Shown here: positions 1 through 6,325 of the stretch, piece by piece
Layout of the letters: the number at the start of each line of letters is the position of its first letter
Numbering within the stretch: position 1 is the first letter of the stretch
Source: Lysobacteraceae bacterium UBA6001
Lineage (GTDB): Bacteria; Pseudomonadota; Gammaproteobacteria; Xanthomonadales; Xanthomonadaceae
NCBI GenBank assembly: GCA_002429615.1
Contig: DJAN01000158.1
Coordinates: 1 to 11,140, forward strand
Direction: 5' to 3'
DNA: 11,140 nucleotides
The notes under the pieces: generated by a model
Told to the model about the DNA's origin: nothing
The model's input: only the letters and a program-made list of their open reading frames with translations
Databases searched by the model: none
Program-made: the position numbers and the translations under genes

Positions 1-188
1 GCTGGGCGCGCACGCGGCGCAGCGAGAACACCGTGGCCGCCTACAGTTTCGATGCGATCAACCAGGTGTTCTCCAACGACGAGATGCACCTGACCCTGGC
101 CCGCGGCCTGGCGCTGGGCACCGCCGGTCGGCTGCCGCCGCTGGTGGACCTGCTGTGGCGACGCGCCGCCGGCATCGGGCCAAGCTGA
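1..188 (+). CDS. UbiH/UbiI/VisC-family ubiquinone-biosynthesis FAD hydroxylase, C-terminal fragment
   Basis: Only the last 61 codons are in the window; the reading frame starts at base 3 and the stop is TGA 186-188. The peptide contains SENTVAAYSFDAINQVFSND followed by LARGLALGTAGRLPPLVDLL. This is the characteristic C-terminal helix region of class A flavin hydroxylases of ubiquinone synthesis (E. coli UbiH, UbiI, UbiF), where a short 'GLN-LF' helix precedes an 'R-GL-L-D-LPPLK' segment. These enzymes add hydroxyl groups to the polyprenyl-phenol ring at the inner membrane. The FAD- and substrate-binding motifs lie outside the window, so the position hydroxylated cannot be assigned. The downstream oxidoreductase starts 45 bases later on the same strand with its own strong ribosome binding site. 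Family membership is a recognition from the tail alone; the specific gene name is left open. Confidence 0.75.
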   Translation, partial: WARTRRSENTVAAYSFDAINQVFSNDEMHLTLARGLALGTAGRLPPLVDLLWRRAAGIGPS

Positions 189-223
189 CGAGATTCCGCG
201 GCCGCCGGCCGTGCTCACCCCGT

Positions 224-228
224 GGAGG
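224..228 (+). promoter_or_regulatory. Ribosome binding site fixing the start of the GFOR-like gene
   Basis: GGAGG sits 5 bases before ATG 234. The frame could also open at GTG 222, but that codon overlaps this Shine-Dalgarno sequence, so ATG 234 is preferred. GTG 231 is in frame directly before it but spaced too close. Confidence 0.8.
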
Positions 229-233
229 ACGTG

Positions 234-1343
234 ATGAGCAGTAACGAGTGGTCCCGCAGGCAGGTATTGAAGGGCGCCCTGGGCGCGATGGCGGCATCGG
301 CATGGCCGCTGCGCGCGCTGGCCGCGCCGCCGTCGCGCAAGCCGCTGGGCGTGGCCCTGGTCGGGCTGGGTGGCTACAGCGAGGGCCGGCTGGCGCCGGC
401 GCTGCAGCTGACCAAGCATTGCCGCCTGGCCGGCATCGTCACCGGCACGCCGGGCAAGGCGAAGGCATGGCAGGCGCGCTACCAGCTGCCCGATCGCAAC
501 ATCTACGACTACGACAACTTTGCCTCGATCGCCGACAACCCGGATATCGACGTGGTCTACGTCGTGTTGCCGAACAGCCTGCATGGCAAGTTCACCATCG
601 CCGCGGCCGAAGCGGGCAAGCATGTGTGGTGCGAGAAGCCGATGGCGATGAACGCCGCCGAGGCACAGCGCATGATCGATGCCTGCAACCGCAACAAGGT
701 CAAGCTGGCGATCGGCTACCGCATGCACCATGAGCCGAACACCCGGCGGATCATGTCATGGGTGGACGAGAAGCCGTATGGGGCGATCCGCCGTGTGCGC
801 GCCGAAGCGGGCTTCAATGCGTTCGACGAGAATTCCAAGGGTAACTGGCGCCTGGATCCGGCGCGCGGCGGCGGCGCGATGTACGACATGGGCGTGTATT
901 CGCTCAACGGTGCGCGCTATGCGGCCGGCCTGGAACCGCTGGCGGTGAGCGCAAGGCACGAAACGCGGCGTCCGCAGATTTTCAGCGGCGTGGACGAGAC
1001 CACGCGTTTCACCCTCGAATTCCCCGGCGGCGTGGTGGCCGATTGCGCGACCAGCTTCGGCATCAACATGAACCAGCTGCACGTCGATTGTGAGCGTGGC
1101 TGGTACGAGCTGTCGCCGTTCCAGAGCTACGATGGGATCAAGGGCCGCACCAGCGACGGCAAGGTGCTGGACGCGACGGTGCCGCACCAGCAGGCGCTGC
1201 AGATGGACGAGGACGCGCTGGCGATCCTGCAGGGCACGCCGCTGCGCGCGCCGGGCGAGGAGGGGCTGGCGGACATGCGGGTGATGGATGCGATCTTCGC
1301 CTCGGCCAAGGCGGGCGGGAAAAAGGTGACGATCGCAGGCTAG
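234..1343 (+). CDS. Tat-exported Gfo/Idh/MocA oxidoreductase, glucose-fructose oxidoreductase-like
   Basis: The 369-residue protein starts with a twin-arginine signal: SRRQVLKG at 7-14, a hydrophobic stretch, and ALA|A cleavage after about residue 30, so it should be exported folded with its cofactor. A Rossmann fold follows with GLGGYS at 44-49, then YVVLPNSLHG at 109-118, CEKP at 133-136 (catalytic Lys135), YRMHHEP at 162-168, and GGGAMYDMGVYSLNG at 212-226 (Asp218 and Tyr222 are catalytic by family analogy). Similarity to Zymomonas glucose-fructose oxidoreductase runs along the whole length, including IYDY-NF, PNSLH, WRL and the PGEEG segment near the C-terminus. That family keeps NADP(H) tightly bound, oxidises an aldose to its lactone and reduces a second sugar. 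The Caulobacter aldose-aldose oxidoreductase is a related exported form. The second-strand end has TG rather than SG after the beta-2 strand, compatible with NADP. The true sugar pair is unknown. Family call is firm; exact reaction is inference. Confidence 0.9.
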   Translation: MSSNEWSRRQVLKGALGAMAASAWPLRALAAPPSRKPLGVALVGLGGYSEGRLAPALQLTKHCRLAGIVTGTPGKAKAWQARYQLPDRNIYDYDNFASIADNPDIDVVYVVLPNSLHGKFTIAAAEAGKHVWCEKPMAMNAAEAQRMIDACNRNKVKLAIGYRMHHEPNTRRIMSWVDEKPYGAIRRVRAEAGFNAFDENSKGNWRLDPARGGGAMYDMGVYSLNGARYAAGLEPLAVSARHETRRPQIFSGVDETTRFTLEFPGGVVADCATSFGINMNQLHVDCERGWYELSPFQSYDGIKGRTSDGKVLDATVPHQQALQMDEDALAILQGTPLRAPGEEGLADMRVMDAIFASAKAGGKKVTIAG

Positions 1344-1357
1344 CGCGCCAATCCGGG

Positions 1358-1384
1358 GCCGCGCGCATCGACGACGCGCGTGGC
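1358..1384 (+). terminator. Possible terminator hairpin downstream of the GFOR-like gene
   Basis: A GC-rich stem of nine pairs, including one G-U, forms between 1358-1366 and 1376-1384 with a 9-base loop, 15 bases after the GFOR-like stop codon. It is followed by a C/T-rich run (1385-1406) rather than a clean T tract, so it is a weak intrinsic terminator candidate. The longer palindrome just downstream could serve the same purpose. Confidence 0.35.
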
Positions 1385-1406
1385 TCCCCCTCTTCCTCCC
1401 CCTCCT

Positions 1407-1465
1407 GTAGGAGCGGCTTCAGCCGCGACCGCGCGGTTTCCGGTCGCGGCTGAAGCCGCTCCTAC
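1407..1465. repeat. Long perfect inverted repeat of the xanthomonad GTAGGAGCGGC intergenic family
   Basis: Two 24-base arms, 1407-1430 and 1442-1465, are exact reverse complements separated by an 11-base spacer (gcgcggtttcc). Each arm begins GTAGGAGCGGCTTC and ends GCCGCGACC when read from its outer edge. A third, single copy of the arm is at 10964-10987 with no base changes. The element fills the gap between two convergent genes, the usual place for REP/BIME-type elements, and its RNA would form a very stable hairpin on either strand, so it may also terminate both transcripts. No REP-associated tyrosine transposase is in the window. The rest of 1344-1502 contains no gene that I can support. 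Confidence 0.9.
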
Positions 1466-1502
1466 ACGAAAACCCCGCAGGCAGAACCGCCCCCGGTCGA
1501 TT

Positions 1503-2219
1503 TCAGACGAACGGAAACACCAGCCGCAGCAGCGCCTTCAAGCCGCTGCCGGCGCCATCGGCCACCGCCTTGGCGCCCAGCCCGTTGAGCGCCCGCCGCA
1601 CGTCCTCCCAGCGCAGCTTGCCGACGTCCTTCTTCAGCAGCTCCGCCAGCTCCTCGCTGGCCGGCGCCAGATGCCGCAGCTGCTTCACCACCGCTTCTGG
1701 ATCGGCCTGCAGATAGCCCCAGCGTTCGGCGATCTTCAGCAGCGTGTCGAAACGCACCGCCACCACTTCCCGGTTGCGCTCGTACACCGGCAGCGCGCCC
1801 ACTTCCAGGATCGCCTGCTCAAACTGCTGCGCATCGTCCGGATGCTCGATCCGCACCGCGATGAAGCCGTCCTTGCGATTGCGCTCGCTGACATGCTTGG
1901 CGCCGGCGTCGATGTTCGCCTCCGACAGCGCGGTGGTCACGATCCGCCGCAGCGCCGCCTCTGTTTCCTCCGGCACCAGTGCGCGCCAGCGCGCATAGCC
2001 ATCGCGGCGCAGGCCCTTCGCCTTGGCGGTGGTCACCCGCAGTTTCAGCGCCACCGATGCGTTCGACTCCGCGCGCGAGATCGCGCCATCGCGTTCCAGC
2101 AACACGAAGATCAGCAGCTCCAGGTCGCGCTTGGTCAAAGACTGGAAGCCCTGCAGCAACGTCAGGCGCAGGAACTGTTCGCCGAAACCGGCCGCATCAT
2201 TGAGTTGGATCGTCTGCAT
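1503..2219 (-). CDS. Unrecognised 238-residue protein with possible N-terminal winged helix
   Basis: I do not recognise this family. ATG 2219 is chosen because GGAGG (2228-2232 on the minus strand) lies 8 bases upstream; an in-frame ATG at 2255 would add 12 residues with no such support. Residues 13-78 (FGEQFLRLTLLQGFQSLTKR, then DLELLIFVLLERDG and a region with ALKLRVTTAKAKGLRRDGYARW) read like a helix-rich DNA-binding-type domain, in which 'LTKRDLELLIFVLL' would be the opening helix and 'TTAKAKGLRRD' a recognition helix. Residues 90-170 are alpha/beta with mixed charge. The tail (about 211-238) is Gly/Ala-rich and hydrophobic, ending GLKALLRLVFPFV, and could touch a membrane or a partner. 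There is no signal peptide. It is last in the minus-strand block, 102 bases after the SMP-30-like gene, and may be separately transcribed. Codon use resembles its neighbours. Function is unknown; the helix assignments are by eye. Confidence 0.7.
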   Translation of the reverse strand: MQTIQLNDAAGFGEQFLRLTLLQGFQSLTKRDLELLIFVLLERDGAISRAESNASVALKLRVTTAKAKGLRRDGYARWRALVPEETEAALRRIVTTALSEANIDAGAKHVSERNRKDGFIAVRIEHPDDAQQFEQAILEVGALPVYERNREVVAVRFDTLLKIAERWGYLQADPEAVVKQLRHLAPASEELAELLKKDVGKLRWEDVRRALNGLGAKAVADGAGSGLKALLRLVFPFV

Positions 2220-2227
2220 GGCACACC

Positions 2228-2232
2228 CCTCC
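2228..2232 (-). promoter_or_regulatory. Ribosome binding site fixing the start at 2219
   Basis: On the minus strand this reads GGAGG, 8 bases before ATG 2219. It decides between that start and the upstream in-frame ATG at 2255. Confidence 0.7.
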
Positions 2233-2273
2233 GCTAGGACGCCAGCATGGGACACGGCCGTTGCGCAGGCTGA

Positions 2274-2304
2274 GACCCGGCGTGACGGCCGTCGCCGCCG
2301 GGTC
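2274..2304. other. GC-rich hairpin between two minus-strand genes
   Basis: GACCCGGCG (2274-2282) is exactly complementary to CGCCGGGTC (2296-2304), a 9-base stem. The 13-base loop contains the self-complementary GACGGCCGTC. It lies just after the stop codon of the SMP-30-like gene on the minus strand. No T tract follows on that strand, so it is not a classic intrinsic terminator. It could slow or attenuate transcription into the 238-residue gene or stabilise the 3' end of the transcript before it. Confidence 0.45.
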
Positions 2305-2321
2305 GCGCGTGGCTGAGTGGT

Positions 2322-3230
2322 TCAGGGGGTCGGCGCCGCCGCGGCGGGTGCCGGAGACGGGTCGACGTAGAAGGTCTCGATGGCGCCGCGGTCCTGCAGG
2401 GTCACGAAGACCTGCGCCCCGTCGAAGGTCACGTTGCTGGGCTTGCGGCCCTTCAGCGGCACCGTGCGCAGCACCTCGCCCGCGGGCGAGAGCACGGCGA
2501 TCTGGCCGCCGTCATAGCGTGCGATATACAGGTTGCCGGCCGGGTCGCAGCGCATGCCGTCCAGGCCGAAGTCTTCGAAGCGGTGCAGCAGGCGCTTGTT
2601 CTGCGGCTTGCCGTCGACCAGGTCGTAGACCCACACCGCGCGCTGGATGCTCTCGTTGAGATACAGGCGCTTGCCGTCCGGGCTGACCTCGATGCCGTTG
2701 GTCGTGCCCATGTTGTCTTCCAGCAGCTGCACCTGGCCATCCGGCGTCACCCGCCACAGGCGACCGTTGCGGGTGTTTTCCCAGTCGGGGTCGCTGAGGT
2801 AGACGCTGCCGTCGGGGCCGATGGTCAGGTCGTTCGGCCCGGTCGACTTGGGCAGGTGCGCCAGCACGGTGATCGCGCCGGTGATGGGGTCGACCTTCAG
2901 CAGCTGCTTGCCGGCCTTGTCGGCCACGCGCATGGTCTTGTCGGCGGCGAAGCGGATGCCATTGCCCACGCTGCCCTGCGGCAGCACCACGAACAGCTTC
3001 GCCTCGCCCTTGCTGGCGCCGGGCTGGATCCGGCCGATGGTGCCGTTGCGGCCGTAATTGACCACGTACAGCGTGCCGTCCGGGCCCACGGCCGGGCCTT
3101 CGATATCAGAGGTGAACACGCCATCGCCCACGTAGTCCCACGCCTGGTAGGGGGCGGGCACGATCTCCGCCAGCGCGGGCGCGGCGAAGCTCAGCAGCAG
3201 GCACAACGACAACGGACGAAGGACGCGCAT
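2322..3230 (-). CDS. Secreted SMP-30/gluconolactonase-like beta-propeller protein
   Basis: The 302-residue protein opens with a Sec signal peptide (MRVLRPLSLCLLLSFAAPAL, cleavage after Ala21). The rest is built from repeated beta-propeller blades of the type 'GPDGTLYVV', 'GPDGSVYLSD', 'SPDGKRLYLNES' and 'DPAGNLYIARYDGG', as in SMP-30/gluconolactonase/LRE-like proteins. The residues that bind the divalent metal in this family appear conserved: Glu44 (DIEGP), Asn178 (TTNGIE) and Asp224 (GLDGM). Asn133 (GPNDLTIGPDG) matches the substrate-side Asn. The tail is Pro/Ala-rich. Known members hydrolyse sugar lactones such as gluconolactone, or other lactones and esters. It starts 24 bases after rlmM and is likely co-transcribed with it. 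A link to the GFOR-like enzyme, which should make such lactones, is an inference from chemistry and shared export. It could instead be a non-catalytic propeller. Confidence 0.85.
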   Translation of the reverse strand: MRVLRPLSLCLLLSFAAPALAEIVPAPYQAWDYVGDGVFTSDIEGPAVGPDGTLYVVNYGRNGTIGRIQPGASKGEAKLFVVLPQGSVGNGIRFAADKTMRVADKAGKQLLKVDPITGAITVLAHLPKSTGPNDLTIGPDGSVYLSDPDWENTRNGRLWRVTPDGQVQLLEDNMGTTNGIEVSPDGKRLYLNESIQRAVWVYDLVDGKPQNKRLLHRFEDFGLDGMRCDPAGNLYIARYDGGQIAVLSPAGEVLRTVPLKGRKPSNVTFDGAQVFVTLQDRGAIETFYVDPSPAPAAAAPTP

Positions 3231-3254
3231 GGGGTTCCCTTGGAGGCGCCCGGC

Positions 3255-4313
3255 TCAGGCCGGGCTGGCGAATACGGTGATCTCTTCCCGATCGTGATAC
3301 AGCTGCTTGGCCCGGATCAACAGGGGGCGCCCGGCACGGGCCTGGAACAGCTCCAGGCAAAGCCGGGTTTCGTCCCAGCGCTTCTTCATCGGCAGCTTGA
3401 GGTTGAAGATCGCATGCCGGCACCAGCCCTGGGCGAACCACTCGCCCATCCGCTCGGCGACCCGGCGCGGTTGTTCGACCATGTCGCAGACCATCCAGTC
3501 CAGTGCTTTCTCCGGTTTCCAGTGGAAACCGTCCGCGCGCAGATGCTCAACCAGGCCGGTATCGAGCACGTGGGGGCGCAGCGGGCCGTTGTCCACGCTA
3601 GTGACGTGCAGGTGCTCGCGGGTCAGCACCCAGGTCCAGCCGCCCGGCGCGGCGCCGAGGTCGGCCGCGCGCATGCCCGGTTGCAGCAGGCGCTGGTGCT
3701 CGTCGGGCGTGAGCAGCGTCATCAGCGCTTCCTCCAGCTTCAACGCCGAGCGCGAGGGCGCGTCCGGCAGCAGTTTCAGGCGCGGGATGCCGAGCGGCCA
3801 GGGAGCGCTGTCCTCCGGGTCGGCCTGCGCCAGCAGCACGTGGTCGCCGTCGAGGAAACACAGGTGCAGGCGCGGCAGTCGCGCCTGCGGCTTGTCGGTG
3901 AGCAGGCCGGCCTTGCGCAGCGCCGGGCGCAGTGCATTGCCGAAGCTGCGGGCCAGGCCGGCCAGCGGCTTGGCGGTGTCCGAATCGGGATGTTCCACCC
4001 ACACATCGCCATAGCGCACGCGCTGTTCCGGCGGCAGTTCGGACAGGGCGGCCAGCACCGGGGTGATGCGGTCGCGCGGGTCGATGCCGCGCAGTTCGGC
4101 CAGCAGCACCAGCTTCTGCCGCGCGAAGATCAGCGAGCGCCACGGCAGCTTTGCCGACAGCGCCGCCGCATCCTCGCAGATGAACAGCACATGGGCCTCG
4201 TTGCGCTGGGTGCGCGCATAGCCGTGCAGGCCGGCGTGCGCCGCGCGTTCGGCCAGTTCGCCGGCCAGTTCCGGCTCGAAGCCGGGGCGGCAGTAGCAGA
4301 GCAGACCGTTCAT
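3255..4313 (-). CDS. rlmM: 23S rRNA 2'-O-ribose methyltransferase RlmM (C2498)
   Basis: The 352-residue length matches E. coli RlmM (YgdE). An N-terminal THUMP-like region (about 1-165) precedes a Rossmann-fold methyltransferase. SAM-binding motif I is ADLGAAPGGWTW at 217-228. The K-D-K-E catalytic tetrad of 2'-O-ribose methyltransferases is visible: Lys192 in SRSALKLEEA, Asp277 in DWMVCDMVEQP, Lys306 in FNLKLPMKKRW, and Glu343/344 in YHDREEITVF. The enzyme methylates C2498 in the peptidyl-transferase loop of 23S rRNA, using SAM, in the cytoplasm. ATG 4313 has GAGG 7 bases upstream. The start is 9 bases after the deaminase stop and the end is 24 bases before the SMP-30-like start, so these genes look co-transcribed. 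The family identification is firm; all key residues are present. Confidence 0.97.
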   Translation of the reverse strand: MNGLLCYCRPGFEPELAGELAERAAHAGLHGYARTQRNEAHVLFICEDAAALSAKLPWRSLIFARQKLVLLAELRGIDPRDRITPVLAALSELPPEQRVRYGDVWVEHPDSDTAKPLAGLARSFGNALRPALRKAGLLTDKPQARLPRLHLCFLDGDHVLLAQADPEDSAPWPLGIPRLKLLPDAPSRSALKLEEALMTLLTPDEHQRLLQPGMRAADLGAAPGGWTWVLTREHLHVTSVDNGPLRPHVLDTGLVEHLRADGFHWKPEKALDWMVCDMVEQPRRVAERMGEWFAQGWCRHAIFNLKLPMKKRWDETRLCLELFQARAGRPLLIRAKQLYHDREEITVFASPA

Positions 4314-4322
4314 GGCGATGCC

Positions 4323-4883
4323 TCAGTAATGATCGCCACCGGTTTCTCCGTAGGCGCGCAGTACCGCGCGCGCGTCGTCGCGCTGGAGGTCGCGTACCAC
4401 CTCGATGCCACGACGATTGAGTTCGCCGATCCAGTCCGCCGGCAGCGGGCCCTCGTCGAATTCGGTCAGTTCCATCACGTCCTCGGCGCGCGCGCCGATC
4501 AGCAGGCGGTCGATGCCGGCCCAGATCGTCGCGCCGTAGCACTGGCAGCACGGCTGCGAGGAAGTGGCCAGGGTGATCGGCTTGAGCACGTCGTTCAGGC
4601 GCGGCGTCTGCAGGCGCTGCTGCGCCAGCATGTAGGCCATGTTCTCGGCGTGCGCCAGCGAGGTGTTGTGCGGCACCACGCGGTTCACGCCCACCGCGAT
4701 GACGCGATCGTCCGGCCCGAACACCACCGCGCCGAAGGGGCCGCCACTGTGCGCTTCCACGTTCAGGCGCGACAGCTCGATCGCCAGCGCCACCTTCATC
4801 GCATCGCCGGGATAACGTTCGGCCAGGTCGACGTGTTCGTGGACCCAGGCTGGCAGGGTGAGGTGGACTTGCGCGTACAGCAT
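4323..4883 (-). CDS. Zinc-dependent nucleoside/nucleobase deaminase (CMP/dCMP deaminase fold)
   Basis: The 186-residue protein carries the cytidine-deaminase-like zinc site: HAE at 78-80 (His78 ligand, Glu80 proton shuttle) and PCCQC at 111-115 (Cys112 and Cys115 ligands). The preceding GGPFGAVVFGPD (48-59) is the usual substrate-loop strand of this fold. Related tRNA adenosine deaminase, guanine deaminase and cytosine deaminase families share these motifs, and substrate cannot be told from sequence. The C-terminal portion (ELTEFDEGPLPADW, LNRRGIEVVRDL) is a conserved subgroup signature I have seen only in generic 'nucleoside deaminase' entries. ATG 4883 shares its A with the TGA stop of the lipoprotein gene (TGATG), and there is no good ribosome binding site, which points to translational coupling. 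An upstream in-frame start at 4952 would lie inside the lipoprotein gene and is less likely. Confidence 0.88.
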   Translation of the reverse strand: MLYAQVHLTLPAWVHEHVDLAERYPGDAMKVALAIELSRLNVEAHSGGPFGAVVFGPDDRVIAVGVNRVVPHNTSLAHAENMAYMLAQQRLQTPRLNDVLKPITLATSSQPCCQCYGATIWAGIDRLLIGARAEDVMELTEFDEGPLPADWIGELNRRGIEVVRDLQRDDARAVLRAYGETGGDHY

Positions 4884-5260
4884 CAGCGGACCGGTTCCGT
4901 GGTTTGCATGGGGCGGCGCAGTGTATCGGCAGTGGCGGGTGTCGCGCTGCATTGACCTTCAACGCACTGGCAGCCGGTGATCTGCGGCGAGCCGCAGATG
5001 CTCATGCGGCCACTGGCGCGGCATTGGGCCATCACCGCGGCCGGATCGGTGGGGCTGGCCACGTTCACGCAGGCCGGCGCGGCGCCGCAGCAGTTGCCCA
5101 CGTTCTTGACCGTGCAGTCGGCGTCGGTACGGCAGCTCAGCACCAGCGGCGGCGCGGCCGGGCTGGCGGAACGGGCCGCGGGTTGGGCGGCGGGTTGCGC
5201 GGGTGCCGCGCTGCAGGCGGCCAACAGCGTGGCGAGGGCGAAGCAGATCAGCTGGCGCAT
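4883..5260 (-). CDS. Cysteine-rich predicted lipoprotein, function unknown
   Basis: A 125-residue protein with a lipoprotein signal: MRQLICFALATLLAAC, lipobox LAAC at 13-16, acylated Cys16. A Pro/Ala/Gln/Ser linker (about 18-39) leads to a compact domain with ten cysteines (43, 49, 57, 58, 64, 80, 89, 97, 99, 104), including CRTDADC, NCCG, CQC and EGQC, so up to five disulfides are possible. The residues after the lipobox are Ser-Ala, with no +2 Asp, which suggests sorting to the outer membrane. The start ATG 5260 has GGAG 7 bases upstream. Its stop overlaps the deaminase start by one base, so the two are probably made from one mRNA. I recognise no characterised family; the spacing pattern recalls small disulfide-knotted extracellular domains. 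Function is open. Confidence 0.85.
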   Translation of the reverse strand: MRQLICFALATLLAACSAAPAQPAAQPAARSASPAAPPLVLSCRTDADCTVKNVGNCCGAAPACVNVASPTDPAAVMAQCRASGRMSICGSPQITGCQCVEGQCSATPATADTLRRPMQTTEPVR

Positions 5261-5319
5261 GGCGGTACTCCGGGTGGCCGGGTCGCCGGCGATCTTAAGC
5301 CGTCGTCCGGAAGGCCCCG

Positions 5320-6282
5320 TTAGGCCGGCGCCTGCCGCCGCCGCTCCACGTGCGCCGCCGTGCAGCCGTACACGCCGGCCAGCAGGCAGGCGATCGCCAG
5401 CGCCTCCAGCAGGTGGGGCCAGCGTTGTTCCCACAGAAAGCCGTACAGCAGGGCGAACACCGTCTCGAACACGATCATCTGCCCGACCAGCGTCAGCGGC
5501 AGCAGGCGGCTGCTGCGATTCCACAACGCATTGCCGATCACCGAGGCGAACAGCGCGATCACCGCCGCGATGCCCCAGAAGCGCAGCCAGTCCGCCAGCG
5601 CATGCGTCACCCCGCCGAGAAAGGCCGGCGCGGTGCCGAGCAAGGCCAGCGCGCCGGTCACCACGCCGGTGAGCAGGGAGCCGTCCTGGCTGGAAATTTC
5701 CGGTCGCCGTGACAGCCAGCGCGCATTGCCGACCGAGTACGCCGTCCACGACAGCAGCGCGCCGAACGCGCAGGCCAGGCCGGCGAGGCGGGTACCCAGT
5801 CCGTGGCCGTCGGCGTGTCCGCCGGCCAACGTCTGCGCGCCGACCAGGCCCACACCCAGCATGCACAGCGCCAGGGGCCACGCCAGCGCGGACAGGCGCA
5901 TGGCCCCGGCGGCGCGCGAGCCGACCAGGGTCACCGACACCGGCAGCAGGCCGATGATGAGCGAGGCCGCCGCGCCGCCCGCCCATTGCACCGCCGCGCC
6001 GAGCAGCACGTAGTACAGCAGGTTGCCGAGCACGCTCAGCCACGCCAGTGTCCACCAGTCCGTCGCGCGCATCGGGGCGATCGCGCGGCGCCAGCGTGGC
6101 GCGAGCACCAGCAGCGCGATCAGCCCGTAGGCGAGATAGCGGGACACCGACATCTGCAACGGGGTGAAGTCGTGCAGCAGCTGCGGGGCGAGGAACACCA
6201 GCCCCCACAGCGCACCGGCGATCACGCCGCTGGTGACGCCTGCGGCGAGGGGATGGGCGGGGCGGGCGGCGGTGTCGTGCAT
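5320..6282 (-). CDS. EamA-family (DMT superfamily) membrane transporter
   Basis: The 320-residue protein is nearly all hydrophobic segments separated by short loops, about ten membrane spans in two EamA halves (roughly 12-145 and 160-310). The first half contains SGVIAGALWGLVFLAPQLL and SRYLAYGLIALLVLA; the second contains SWTAYSVGNARWL and VIGNALWNRSSRLLPLTLVG, then IVFETVFALLYGFLWEQRW. These are typical of drug/metabolite exporters such as YedA or RhtA relatives, where an SR-Y-GL segment and a 'P-FA-L-G-L-LGE' segment recur. It sits in the inner membrane and probably exports a small metabolite. ATG 6282 gives the best N-terminus; an in-frame ATG at 6339 overlaps the upstream araC-type gene and adds a polar 19-residue leader. 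The adjoining AraC-type gene, 43 bases upstream on the same strand, is a likely regulator. The substrate is unknown. Confidence 0.88.
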   Translation of the reverse strand: MHDTAARPAHPLAAGVTSGVIAGALWGLVFLAPQLLHDFTPLQMSVSRYLAYGLIALLVLAPRWRRAIAPMRATDWWTLAWLSVLGNLLYYVLLGAAVQWAGGAAASLIIGLLPVSVTLVGSRAAGAMRLSALAWPLALCMLGVGLVGAQTLAGGHADGHGLGTRLAGLACAFGALLSWTAYSVGNARWLSRRPEISSQDGSLLTGVVTGALALLGTAPAFLGGVTHALADWLRFWGIAAVIALFASVIGNALWNRSSRLLPLTLVGQMIVFETVFALLYGFLWEQRWPHLLEALAIACLLAGVYGCTAAHVERRRQAPA

Positions 6283-6325
6283 GGGCGCAGCATGCCGTCC
6301 TGGCGTTGGTATTTCTTGGCCTGGG

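Noticed and set aside
1380..2237. A 285-codon plus-strand frame over the repeat and the 238-residue gene
   Set aside because: It runs through the intergenic inverted repeat and has biased shadow composition. The minus-strand frame has a ribosome binding site and gene-like residues.
2583..4955. A 790-codon open frame on the plus strand, antisense to SMP-30-like, rlmM and deaminase genes
   Set aside because: It is a shadow of three well-identified minus-strand genes in high-GC DNA. Its translation is rich in Arg, Gln, His and Ala without domain character.
3598..4962. A 454-codon minus-strand frame across deaminase and rlmM
   Set aside because: It is an alternative frame of two well-identified genes, low in complexity and with no motifs.
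4883..6208. A 441-codon minus-strand frame in which the lipoprotein forms the C-terminal part
   Set aside because: The first ~315 codons are an out-of-frame shadow of the EamA transporter; the lipoprotein starts at ATG 5260 with its own ribosome binding site and signal peptide.
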